A model generated the notes under the pieces. The model had not been told where the DNA came from. It did no database searches and saw only the letters and a list, made by a program, of their open reading frames with translations. 7,864 nt of DNA from an uncultured Eubacteriales bacterium (GTDB lineage Bacteria > Bacillota > Clostridia > Christensenellales > CAG-138). Of the stretch, positions 1 through 7,097 are shown in pieces; within the stretch, counting starts at the first letter, position 1; each line of letters begins with the position of its first letter. Location: assembly GCA_900547135.1 (NCBI GenBank), contig URFJ01000092.1, positions 1-7,864 on the forward strand, given 5' to 3'. Made by a program: the position numbers and the translations under genes.

Positions 1-1579
1 TGCCGGACTAATAGTAAAGCTCATTGGAGCTATTTACCGCATACCTCTTGCAAACATCATAGAAACCGATGGCCTTAAATTCTATGAAGTGGCGTATCCG
101 TGGTATAGCTGGCTGTTGGTTATCTCGTCGGCAGGCCTTCCAACCGCTATATCAAAGCTTGTTTCAGAACGTGTTATGCTAGGCGACTACAGGGGAGCAC
201 GGGATATCTTTCGCATTGCAAAGAGGATACTCATAGTTATATAAAATGTCACTAAGCTGATAATTCAGATTCGTGCCGGGATATTTGCAGGAATCACATA
301 TCCGTCTTATGCGCAGGAAATGATACAGAAACAGAGTATGGTTTTTAGGGCGCTGTCGCCCGCATTGCTGTTTGTTTCTATAATGTGCGCGTATAGGGGA
401 TATCTGCAGGGAATGCAGCTGATGATGGGAACGGCTGTGTCCCAGGTTGTAGAACAGGTCGGAAAGCTTATCATAGGTTTTACGCTGGCTGCACAGCTTT
501 TTCCCAAAGGCCCGGAATATGCGGCTATGGGCGCGCTATTGGGAGTATCGGCTTCAGAACTTATTGCGTTGATCGTCATATGGCTGTTTTACAGGCGGAA
601 TAAGGGCAAATTTAACGCAAAACTATCCTCATCTCAGCGCACCAAGCCAATGCGGTTCAGGCATATAGCGAATAATCTTTTATTAATTGCTATTCCAATT
701 ACCATAGGCGCGTCCATTATGCCCTTAACGGGAATAATGGATAGCGCGATGATAACAAGAGGCCTGGCCGGTATTGGATTTACTATTGATGAGGCTTCCT
801 CCGCATACGCCATTCTCAGGGGGAACGTAACTCCAATTATCAATATGCCCGCGTCGCTTACAACCGCTCTTGCAATTAGCCTAGTGCCGGCTATTTCCGC
901 AAGGATGGCAACTAAAAATTATAAGGGCGTGAGAAGCGCGTCCAAGATGGGGATGAAGCTTGCGCTGATAATCGGGGCGCCATGCGCCGCTGGACTATAT
1001 GTATTGGCCGAGCCGATAATAGGGTTATTATTTGAAAAGCTTAAAGGTCAACAGCTTATGCTGGCAGCCGATCTTATGCGGTCTTGCTCGGTGGGCGTTT
1101 TGTTCCTGTCGTTGGTACAGACTATGACGGGGGTATTGCAGGGGATGGGCAGGCCGAACATCCCTGTAATCAACCTAGTGTTCGGGGGGATATTGAAGGT
1201 TATAACTATGTTGATTCTCATGCGCATCCCCAACATAAACATACAGGGGGCTGCGATATCCACAATTATATGCTATGCTGCGGCAGGAATCTTGGATACG
1301 ATTTATGTGCTTAGAAAAACGGGCATGCGCGTTAATTTCTGGGATATGTTCTTAAAGCCAATAGCGGCTGCCCTCATCATGGCGGTAGCAGTATCGTTTT
1401 GCTACAATGCTTTACATGCTGCGGGCCATAATACCCTGGCAACGGTTGGAAGCGTATCGGTGGGAGTGGTCGTATATGCTGCCCTGATGTTCCTGTTAAG
1501 GATGTTTAGCCCGGATGAGTTGGAGTTCATGCCAGGCGGCCAGAGACTTCGCAGGCTTATGTATAGGAACGAAAGATAG
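1..1579 (+). pseudogene. SpoVB/YabM-family flippase (MOP superfamily), interrupted by an in-frame stop and missing its 5' end
   Basis: Reading from base 2, the frame gives a typical SpoVB-family N-terminus (AGLIVKLIGAIYRIPL, then SSAGLPTAISKLVSER), so the gene starts slightly left of the window. It meets TAA at 242-244 and continues in the same frame, through ALSPALLFVSIMCAYRGYLQGMQ, to TAG at 1577-1579. The visible part spans about 526 codons, close to the family's usual 500-550 residues. The downstream part has many hydrophobic helices, as expected of a polytopic MATE/MurJ-like protein. Members move lipid-linked cell-wall or spore-cortex precursors across the membrane. The first ATG after the stop (320) has only AGGA one base upstream, so independent translation of the 419-residue remainder is unlikely. 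The tract just after the stop carries Lys, Gln and Arg where a membrane helix is expected, which supports local damage. The family call is strong; whether this is a true pseudogene or a read error is open. Confidence 0.8.
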
Positions 1580-1616
1580 ACACGGCGAGGTTATAAATAG
1601 ATAAACAAAAGCGGTT

Positions 1617-1623
1617 AAAGGAG
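1617..1623 (+). promoter_or_regulatory. Ribosome binding site of the YabN-like gene
   Basis: AAAGGAG lies 8 bases upstream of the ATG at 1632. It fixes that start and shows the gene has its own initiation signal despite lying only 52 bases after the flippase stop. Confidence 0.8.
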
Positions 1624-1631
1624 ATTAAGTT

Positions 1632-3059
1632 ATGCCAAAGCTGATAATTGCTCCGCTGTCGGCAGGCGGGGCAGTGACCAGAGACGTATATCAGGAAATA
1701 TTGAAAGCGGATAAGCTGTTTATTCAAACGCTTAAGCATCCGGTGCCTAGATGGGTTAGTGCAGAGGGGCTAAACGCGGTATCAATGGATGACCTTTATG
1801 AAACCGCCGATAGCTTTGACCGTCTTAATGAGCTGATAGCCGCACGCATCGTATGCGGTGACGACGCCGTTTACGCGCCCCTGGGGCGTGGATGCTCTGA
1901 GACGCTGATGAACGAGATATTAAAGGCGGCTGGTAAAAGCGGCACGCAAGTGGTAATACTGCCGTCATCTGGCTTTGCGGAGGCCGCCATGTCCGATATT
2001 GGAATAGCAACGCCTTCGGCTGTTATGATATGTTCGGCCAGTTCAATGCCAAAGCGGATAGATCCAAGCGTTCCAATATGCATAGAAGAGCTGGATACGA
2101 GGTTGCTGGCAGGGGATATAAAATTAGCGCTGCAGGAGTATTATCCAGATGAATTTGAGGTATACTTGGCATATATGACGGACAACGGGCAATATTGTAA
2201 AACGAAGCTAATGCTGTGCGATCTTGACAGACTGGAAGGACTATTTGGTATCGCAACGGTTTTATACATTCCAAGCGCTGAATTCGATATGCTTGACCGT
2301 TACGGGTTAGAGGACCTCCAGCAAGTACTCAGGCGGCTCCGCTCTCCAGGTGGATGCCCATGGGACGCCGAGCAGACGCATGAGACCTTGAAAACGCCTT
2401 TAATTGAGGAATCATACGAGGTTCTGGACGCGATAGACCGCCTTGATACCGGGGCGCTTTGCGAGGAATTGGGAGACTTGCTTCTTCAGGTGGTATTTCA
2501 CACACAAATAGAGGAGGAAAACCGTGAGTTTACTATGAGGGACGTATGCACGGAAATAGTGAAGAAGCTGGTATACAGGCACCCCCATGTGTTTGCTGGC
2601 GAGAAGGTCAGGAATTCTGAAGAAGTCCTTGCAAATTGGGAGACATTAAAGCGCAGGGAAAAGGCGCAAAAGACCCAGGCGGATGCAATCAATGCAGTAC
2701 CAAAGGGTTTTCCAGCACTGATTAGGAGTTTAAAAATTCAGAAAAAGGCTGCTGATGTCGGCTTTGACTGGGATAGCGCGGAAGAGGCGTTCTTCAAAAT
2801 CCGTGAGGAAACCAATGAACTGATGCAGGCGATAAAGTCCGGCGCCGGCATCGGAGAGGAGTTAGGCGACCTGTTGTTTTCCGCTGTAAATGTAGCGCGG
2901 CTGCTTAAGCTTGATCCGGAGTTATGCCTGAATGAAGCGGCGGATAAATTCGCGAACAGGTTTATGCGCATGGAATCCCTTATTTTGGAATCCGGGAAAC
3001 GGTTTAGCGATATGAATCTGTATGAAATGGATGAATTCTGGGAGAAAACCAAAGCATAG
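1632..3059 (+). CDS. mazG: YabN-like fusion: tetrapyrrole-methylase-like domain plus MazG nucleotide pyrophosphohydrolase
   Basis: This is a 475-residue protein, the usual size for Bacillus YabN. Residues 1 to about 220 resemble the tetrapyrrole (SAM-dependent) methylase fold, with YQEILKADKLFIQT and DLYETADSFD. Residues about 225-475 hold two MazG modules. The first has the hallmark RSPGGCPWDAEQTHETL (237-253), then acidic metal ligands in EESYE (259-263) and EELGD (278-282). The second has EETNE (392-396), EELGD (409-413) and the KFANRFMRME ending. MazG enzymes use Mg2+ to hydrolyse NTPs to NMP and pyrophosphate, removing non-canonical or excess nucleotides in the cytoplasm; both acidic sets are intact, so activity is expected. 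The methylase-like half has lost its glycine-rich SAM motifs and may be only structural. It follows the flippase as yabN follows yabM in B. subtilis. No terminator was seen between it and hup. Confidence 0.93.
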   Translation: MPKLIIAPLSAGGAVTRDVYQEILKADKLFIQTLKHPVPRWVSAEGLNAVSMDDLYETADSFDRLNELIAARIVCGDDAVYAPLGRGCSETLMNEILKAAGKSGTQVVILPSSGFAEAAMSDIGIATPSAVMICSASSMPKRIDPSVPICIEELDTRLLAGDIKLALQEYYPDEFEVYLAYMTDNGQYCKTKLMLCDLDRLEGLFGIATVLYIPSAEFDMLDRYGLEDLQQVLRRLRSPGGCPWDAEQTHETLKTPLIEESYEVLDAIDRLDTGALCEELGDLLLQVVFHTQIEEENREFTMRDVCTEIVKKLVYRHPHVFAGEKVRNSEEVLANWETLKRREKAQKTQADAINAVPKGFPALIRSLKIQKKAADVGFDWDSAEEAFFKIREETNELMQAIKSGAGIGEELGDLLFSAVNVARLLKLDPELCLNEAADKFANRFMRMESLILESGKRFSDMNLYEMDEFWEKTKA

Positions 3060-3081
3060 GCCGGGAAATATAAAAAAGTGC

Positions 3082-3110
3082 TTGTACATCCGGCAAAAGG
3101 CTTGTATAAT
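3082..3110 (+). promoter_or_regulatory. Sigma-A-type promoter of hup
   Basis: A -35-like TTGTAC (3082-3087) is separated by exactly 17 bases from a perfect -10 TATAAT (3105-3110). It lies about 60 bases upstream of the HU start, with transcription expected near 3117. It would let hup be expressed independently of the upstream mazG gene. Confidence 0.75.
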
Positions 3111-3154
3111 GTGATTCGGCGTTTATTAATTAAAAAATGAAGATAATTGAATCC

Positions 3155-3161
3155 AAGGAGG
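3155..3161 (+). promoter_or_regulatory. Ribosome binding site that decides the HU start
   Basis: AAGGAGG sits 11 bases before the ATG at 3173. The earlier in-frame ATG at 3137 has no such motif, and using it would add 12 residues that HU proteins lack. The site therefore points to 3173 as the true start. Confidence 0.85.
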
Positions 3162-3172
3162 AATACTCAACG

Positions 3173-3445
3173 ATGAACAAAACCGAACTGATAAATGCTG
3201 TAGCCGATAAGACGGCTATGACGAAGAAGGATGTGGAAAAGGCGATGAACGCCATGCTGCTCACAATTTCTGACGCTCTAAGAAACGGGGATAAGGTTCA
3301 GTTGGTGGGCTTTGGAAGCTTTGAGGTAAGGGAGCGCAGCGCACATAAGGGACGCAACCCGCAAACAGGGGAAGAAATCGAAATACCGGCAGGCAAAACG
3401 CCGGCGTTCAAGGCCGGCAAGGCGTTAAAGGATGCATTGAACTAA
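3173..3445 (+). CDS. hup: DNA-binding protein HU
   Basis: From ATG 3173 the product is 90 residues starting MNKTELINAV, the canonical HU length. The bacterial HU signature GFGSFEVRERSAHKGRNPQTG spans residues 46-66. It includes the RNP of the beta-arm (residues 61-63), whose proline intercalates into DNA in this family, and the C-terminus PAFKAGKALKDALN is also typical. HU is a dimeric nucleoid protein that bends DNA with little sequence specificity and helps compact and supercoil the chromosome. It has its own promoter (3082-3110) and ribosome site, and an intrinsic terminator about 150 bases downstream, so it can be transcribed alone as well as by read-through from mazG. IHF is less likely given the length and the Firmicute context. 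Confidence 0.97.
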   Translation: MNKTELINAVADKTAMTKKDVEKAMNAMLLTISDALRNGDKVQLVGFGSFEVRERSAHKGRNPQTGEEIEIPAGKTPAFKAGKALKDALN

Positions 3446-3592
3446 TTGAGCTAGATATGGGTATCGCCATATAAATGCTGAATCAATCCTGCGGCATTGG
3501 TTAATGTTGCTGTAATGATGGCTGTATTTGTGTTACAAGAAGGCAAGAGCTAAACGCATTAGGCAACAATGAAAAAGTATATTGGTCGAGTG
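3446..3592 (+). other. Long untranslated tail between hup and its terminator
   Basis: These 147 bases hold no supported gene. Near the start is a perfect 6-bp hairpin, ATATGG (3455-3460) with CCATAT (3467-3472) and a 6-base loop, with no T-run after it, so it is not an intrinsic terminator. The only short frames lack ribosome sites. The likeliest reading is a hup 3' untranslated region, possibly structured. Confidence 0.5.
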
Positions 3593-3636
3593 AACGCGAT
3601 TTACCGATGGAGTAGGTATCGCGTTTTCTTTTATTT
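3593..3636 (+). terminator. Intrinsic terminator of the hup transcript
   Basis: AACGCGAT (3593-3600) pairs perfectly with ATCGCGTT (3618-3625). An inner ACC/GGT pair can extend the stem. A T-rich tract (TTTTCTTTTATTTTA) follows at once. This is a textbook Rho-independent terminator on the + strand. Confidence 0.85.
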
Positions 3637-3657
3637 TATATCGTTGTATGCTATAAT
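3629..3657 (+). promoter_or_regulatory. Extended -10 promoter of the ABC exporter-kinase unit
   Basis: TGCTATAAT (3649-3657) is a perfect extended -10 element (TGn plus TATAAT). The -35 position 17 bases upstream falls in the T-tract of the preceding terminator and reads TTTTAT, a poor match that the extended -10 could offset. Transcription would begin near 3664, about 30 bases before the ABC gene start. Confidence 0.65.
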
Positions 3658-3693
3658 CTTTCCTGGCTGATTAAGAGTTAAAGGAGTTTGGGG

Positions 3694-5424
3694 ATGAAAA
3701 AGAAATCGTTGGTCAGGCGATTTGTGGGGTATTATAAACCGCACCTTCCGTTGTTCCTGCTGGATATGTTCTGCGCGCTGGTGATAGCGGCGGTTGACGT
3801 CGTATATCCTTTGCTTTCCAAAATAGCGCTTGACGAGTACTTGCCCAGCGGGATGTACGGGGCGTTTTTTATTATAGTTTTTGGTTCGCTGCTGGCATAT
3901 ATCGTCAGGTCTATATTCACCTATGTTGTGACCTTTATTGGGCATCAGACAGGCGTTAGAATAGAAGCTGATATGAGAAGGGATATCTTTACCCATATAC
4001 AAAAGCTCCCGTTCAGCTTTTATGATAAAACCAGAACCGGATTTCTACTTTCCCGCTGTACAAACGATCTGTTTGATGTTACGGAGCTGGCCCATCACGG
4101 CCCTGAGGACCTTTTTATATCAATAGTAACCTTTTTGGGAGCTTTCGCCGTGATGCTTACGATAGAATGGCGTTTGGCCCTGATTTTGATGGCTTTTGTT
4201 CCAGTAATGATCTTCTTTGTAATATTATTGAGAAAACGCATGAGCACCGCATCGCACAGGGTAAAGGAAGGCATCGCTATTATTAATGCCGGCATTGAGT
4301 CGTCTATATCCGGGGCAAGGGTGGCCAAGGCGTTTGCAAACGAATATTACGAGATTGAAAAGTTTAACAGGGGAAACTCCAGGTTTGTGAACTCCAAAAA
4401 GGAATACTATAAGGCAATGGGCATATTCATGGGGGGCATGGAGCTATTTACAAGCATACTGAAGGTTGTAGTGCTAGGATTGGGCGGAATCCTTATAATG
4501 AGCAACAGCATGGATATGGTTGCTCTGCTTACGTTTTCACTATACGTAACATCCTTTGTTTCACCGATAAGAAAGCTGGCCATGTTTGCTGAGACATATA
4601 CCATGGGAATGTCCGGCTTTGCAAGATTTATTGAAATAATGGATACCGATCCGGATATAGAGGATATCAAAAACGCCAGGCCGCTTAAAAACGTAAATGG
4701 AGACATAGCGTTTAAAAATGTATCGTTTTCATATGATGGAGAAATAGATGTGATCAAAAACGTAAGCATAAATATTAAGGCGGGGAAAAAGCTGGCGCTT
4801 GTGGGGCCATCCGGAGGCGGAAAGACTACCATATGCCATCTGATACCCAGGTTCTATGAACCAACGGAAGGCACCATAACCATTGACGGAAAGGACATAA
4901 GGCACGTTACATTGAACTCGTTAAGGGCAAATATAGGGATAGTGCAACAGGATGTATTCCTATTTGCCGATACGATAAGGGAGAACATCAGGTACGGGCG
5001 GATCGACGCTACAGACGAGGAGATAATTGACGCTGCGGTTGCTGCTGAAATACATGATGATATAATGGCAATGCCATATGGATATGATACAATGGTGGGC
5101 GAACGTGGAGTTACTCTCTCAGGCGGACAGAAGCAGCGCGTATCCATCGCGCGCATATTCCTTAAGAACCCGCCGATTCTGATACTGGATGAGGCTACCA
5201 GCGCGCTTGATTCCGCCACTGAGGCCAGGATAACAAACGCGTTTGACAAGCTCAGCGAGGGAAGGACCACGATAGTAATAGCCCACAGGCTGTCTACAAT
5301 ATGGAACGCTGATGAGATCGCTGTTATTGAAGGCGGCGAAGGCATTGTAGAGCGGGGCACTCACAACGAGCTTATGAGGCTTAACGGCGAATATGCGGGG
5401 CTTCAGAAAGCTCAACGAGCATAA
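3694..5424 (+). CDS. ABC exporter half-transporter (fused permease and ATPase, ABCB/MsbA/BmrA-like)
   Basis: The product is 576 residues, standard for a half-transporter working as a homodimer or paired with a partner. Residues about 15-310 form a six-helix exporter membrane domain, and about 335-576 the ATPase. Visible motifs are the A-loop Tyr (347), Walker A GPSGGGKTT (371-379), Q-loop Gln419, signature LSGGQ (475-479), Walker B ILILDE with catalytic Glu500, the D-loop SALD, and H-loop His531. All key residues are present, so it should be an active ATP-driven exporter at the cytoplasmic membrane. The substrate (drug, lipid or peptide) cannot be read from sequence. Start choice: AAGGAG at 3681-3686 is 7 bases before ATG 3694, whereas the upstream in-frame TTG at 3688 is only one base from it. 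It has its own extended -10 promoter, and the kinase-like gene follows after 17 bases, suggesting co-transcription. Confidence 0.93.
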   Translation: MKKKSLVRRFVGYYKPHLPLFLLDMFCALVIAAVDVVYPLLSKIALDEYLPSGMYGAFFIIVFGSLLAYIVRSIFTYVVTFIGHQTGVRIEADMRRDIFTHIQKLPFSFYDKTRTGFLLSRCTNDLFDVTELAHHGPEDLFISIVTFLGAFAVMLTIEWRLALILMAFVPVMIFFVILLRKRMSTASHRVKEGIAIINAGIESSISGARVAKAFANEYYEIEKFNRGNSRFVNSKKEYYKAMGIFMGGMELFTSILKVVVLGLGGILIMSNSMDMVALLTFSLYVTSFVSPIRKLAMFAETYTMGMSGFARFIEIMDTDPDIEDIKNARPLKNVNGDIAFKNVSFSYDGEIDVIKNVSINIKAGKKLALVGPSGGGKTTICHLIPRFYEPTEGTITIDGKDIRHVTLNSLRANIGIVQQDVFLFADTIRENIRYGRIDATDEEIIDAAVAAEIHDDIMAMPYGYDTMVGERGVTLSGGQKQRVSIARIFLKNPPILILDEATSALDSATEARITNAFDKLSEGRTTIVIAHRLSTIWNADEIAVIEGGEGIVERGTHNELMRLNGEYAGLQKAQRA

Positions 5425-5429
5425 AATTC

Positions 5430-5435
5430 GGAGGG
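5430..5435 (+). promoter_or_regulatory. Ribosome binding site of the kinase-like gene
   Basis: GGAGGG lies 6 bases before ATG 5442, inside the 17-base gap after the ABC gene stop. No promoter or terminator fits in that gap, so the two genes are probably on one transcript. Confidence 0.8.
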
Positions 5436-5441
5436 ACTTGG

Positions 5442-7097
5442 ATGAACATCAACATAGACGGGATTATCACTGAAATAAAATACGGAGAATCAATTCTGGA
5501 TGCAGTAAATCAGCTTGGCCTGGACAGCGATGCACTGAGGATGAAACCCCTGGCGGCACAGATAGGCGGAGAGGTGTTCAATTTAAACTATACACCTTTC
5601 AGGGACGTGTCAATTCACCTCCTCAGGTATGGCGAGGAGGAGGGCAAGAGGGTATATGAGAGAACCCTTCAGTTTGTGTTCATCATGTCTGTACGAAAGC
5701 TATTTCCAAATGCTAAGGTATATGTGCGCTACTCCATGGGCGAGGGCCTGTATATAACAATTGAGAAGACGCCGGAGCTAACAGAGCAGGACGTTGCCGA
5801 CATAAGGGCGGAGTGCGCCGGGATAATCGGGCGCAACATTCCGCTCGTTCGAAAAAGGCTTGATATTAAAGAAGCCCTGTCCCTATTTGAGGCGGACGGC
5901 CAGAGGGATAAAGCGGAGCTGCTAAGATGGCGCCAGTTCAACTACTTTGATGTATATATGGCCGAGGGCTATGTCGACTATTTTTATGGCGAGATGGCTC
6001 CAAGCACCGGCTATGTAAACGTTTTCGACATACATTGCCTAACCGACGCTGTAGTGTTGCTCATGCCGGATCCGGAAAGCCCCGATGGGGCTTCCAAGTA
6101 CGAGCATATGCCTAAGCTGTCCGAAGTGTATAGAATGAGCGATATTTGGGGTAAGCTGATGACCTGTTCAAATGCGGTCGAGCTGAACCATAGGGTTGAA
6201 AACGGCAGCATACATGAACTTATCAGAGTTAACGAAGCGCTACATGAGAAGGAATATGCAAAGATAGCGGACGATATAGCAAGCAGGCATGCACAGGCAG
6301 TAATGGTTGCCGGTCCCTCTTCATCTGGAAAGACCACATCGGCGAACCGGATTGCAACGCAGCTTCGCGTGCTGGGCCTTGACCCAATTATGTTATCGCT
6401 TGACAACTACTATATTGACAGGGATAAAATACCTGTAAATGAACATGGCGAAAAGGATCTCGAACATATAGAAACTCTTGATATTGGCAGGTTCAATCAT
6501 GACCTTCTATTGCTGTTAAACGGCGAGGAAACCGAGGCGCCCGTCTTCAACTTTAAAACGGGCCGACGCGATGAAACCGGAAGGGTTCTTCGTCTGCTAC
6601 CCGACCAGCCTATAATTATTGAGGGAATACATGGGCTGAACCCTGTGCTGATCAATGAGCATATAAGCCATGATAAGATATTCAGGGTCTATGTTAGCGC
6701 CCTAACAACTATAAACCTTGATGACCACAACAGGATAAAGACGACGGATGTCAGGCTATTGAGAAGGCTTGTAAGGGATTATGAAACGCGCAATGCGTCA
6801 ATGGAGCTTACGCTGTCCATGTGGCCTTCCGTAAGGCGCGGTGAGGAGCGGTGGATATTCCCTTATCAGGAGAATGCGGACATAATATTTAATACAACGC
6901 TCCACTATGAGTTGGCAGTTTTAAAAAAGTACGTATATCCGCTTTTGAAGGAGGTACCCCCTGAAAGTCCATTTTACGGCAGGGCCAGATCGGTTGTAAA
7001 ATTCCTAAACTATTTTCTTGATGCAAACGTTGAGGATGAGATTCCGCCAACCTCCATCCTGCGTGAATTCATTGGCGGCAATGTATTCTATAAGTAA
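5442..7097 (+). CDS. Uridine kinase-like nucleoside kinase with N-terminal TGS and ThrRS-SAD-like domains
   Basis: The product has 551 residues in three parts. Residues 1 to about 60 look like a TGS domain. About 65-200 resemble the second additional domain (SAD) of threonyl-tRNA synthetase, with YERTLQFVF near 72-80 and YVDYFYGEMAPSTGY at 177-191. About 280-500 form a P-loop kinase of the uridine kinase/phosphoribulokinase group, with Walker A GPSSSGKT (291-298), SLDNYYIDR (319-327) and IIIEGIHGLNP (391-401). Clostridia and Thermotoga carry proteins of this layout annotated as uridine kinase-related or nucleoside kinase. The kinase would transfer phosphate from ATP to a nucleoside or similar small molecule, but the substrate is not shown by sequence. 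The SAD-like part lacks the His/Cys metal ligands of editing ThrRS, so tRNA deacylation is unlikely. It appears co-transcribed with the ABC exporter, though the pairing does not establish a shared pathway. Confidence 0.88.
   Translation: MNINIDGIITEIKYGESILDAVNQLGLDSDALRMKPLAAQIGGEVFNLNYTPFRDVSIHLLRYGEEEGKRVYERTLQFVFIMSVRKLFPNAKVYVRYSMGEGLYITIEKTPELTEQDVADIRAECAGIIGRNIPLVRKRLDIKEALSLFEADGQRDKAELLRWRQFNYFDVYMAEGYVDYFYGEMAPSTGYVNVFDIHCLTDAVVLLMPDPESPDGASKYEHMPKLSEVYRMSDIWGKLMTCSNAVELNHRVENGSIHELIRVNEALHEKEYAKIADDIASRHAQAVMVAGPSSSGKTTSANRIATQLRVLGLDPIMLSLDNYYIDRDKIPVNEHGEKDLEHIETLDIGRFNHDLLLLLNGEETEAPVFNFKTGRRDETGRVLRLLPDQPIIIEGIHGLNPVLINEHISHDKIFRVYVSALTTINLDDHNRIKTTDVRLLRRLVRDYETRNASMELTLSMWPSVRRGEERWIFPYQENADIIFNTTLHYELAVLKKYVYPLLKEVPPESPFYGRARSVVKFLNYFLDANVEDEIPPTSILREFIGGNVFYK

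Noticed and set aside
320..1579. A separate 419-residue gene starting at ATG 320
   Set aside because: The start falls in the middle of a conserved flippase fold, lacks a usable ribosome site, and is in the same frame as the upstream N-terminal part, so it is the rest of one broken gene.
3061..3096. Possible terminator between mazG and hup (CCGG at 3061-3064 with CCGG at 3090-3093)
   Set aside because: Only four pairs form around a long loop, and no T-run follows.
3137..3172. A 12-residue N-terminal extension of HU from the ATG at 3137
   Set aside because: No ribosome site precedes 3137, a strong AAGGAGG precedes ATG 3173, and 90 residues is the standard HU length.
3688..3693. TTG start at 3688 for the ABC exporter
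   Set aside because: Only one base separates it from the AAGGAG motif, while ATG 3694 has a normal 7-base spacing.
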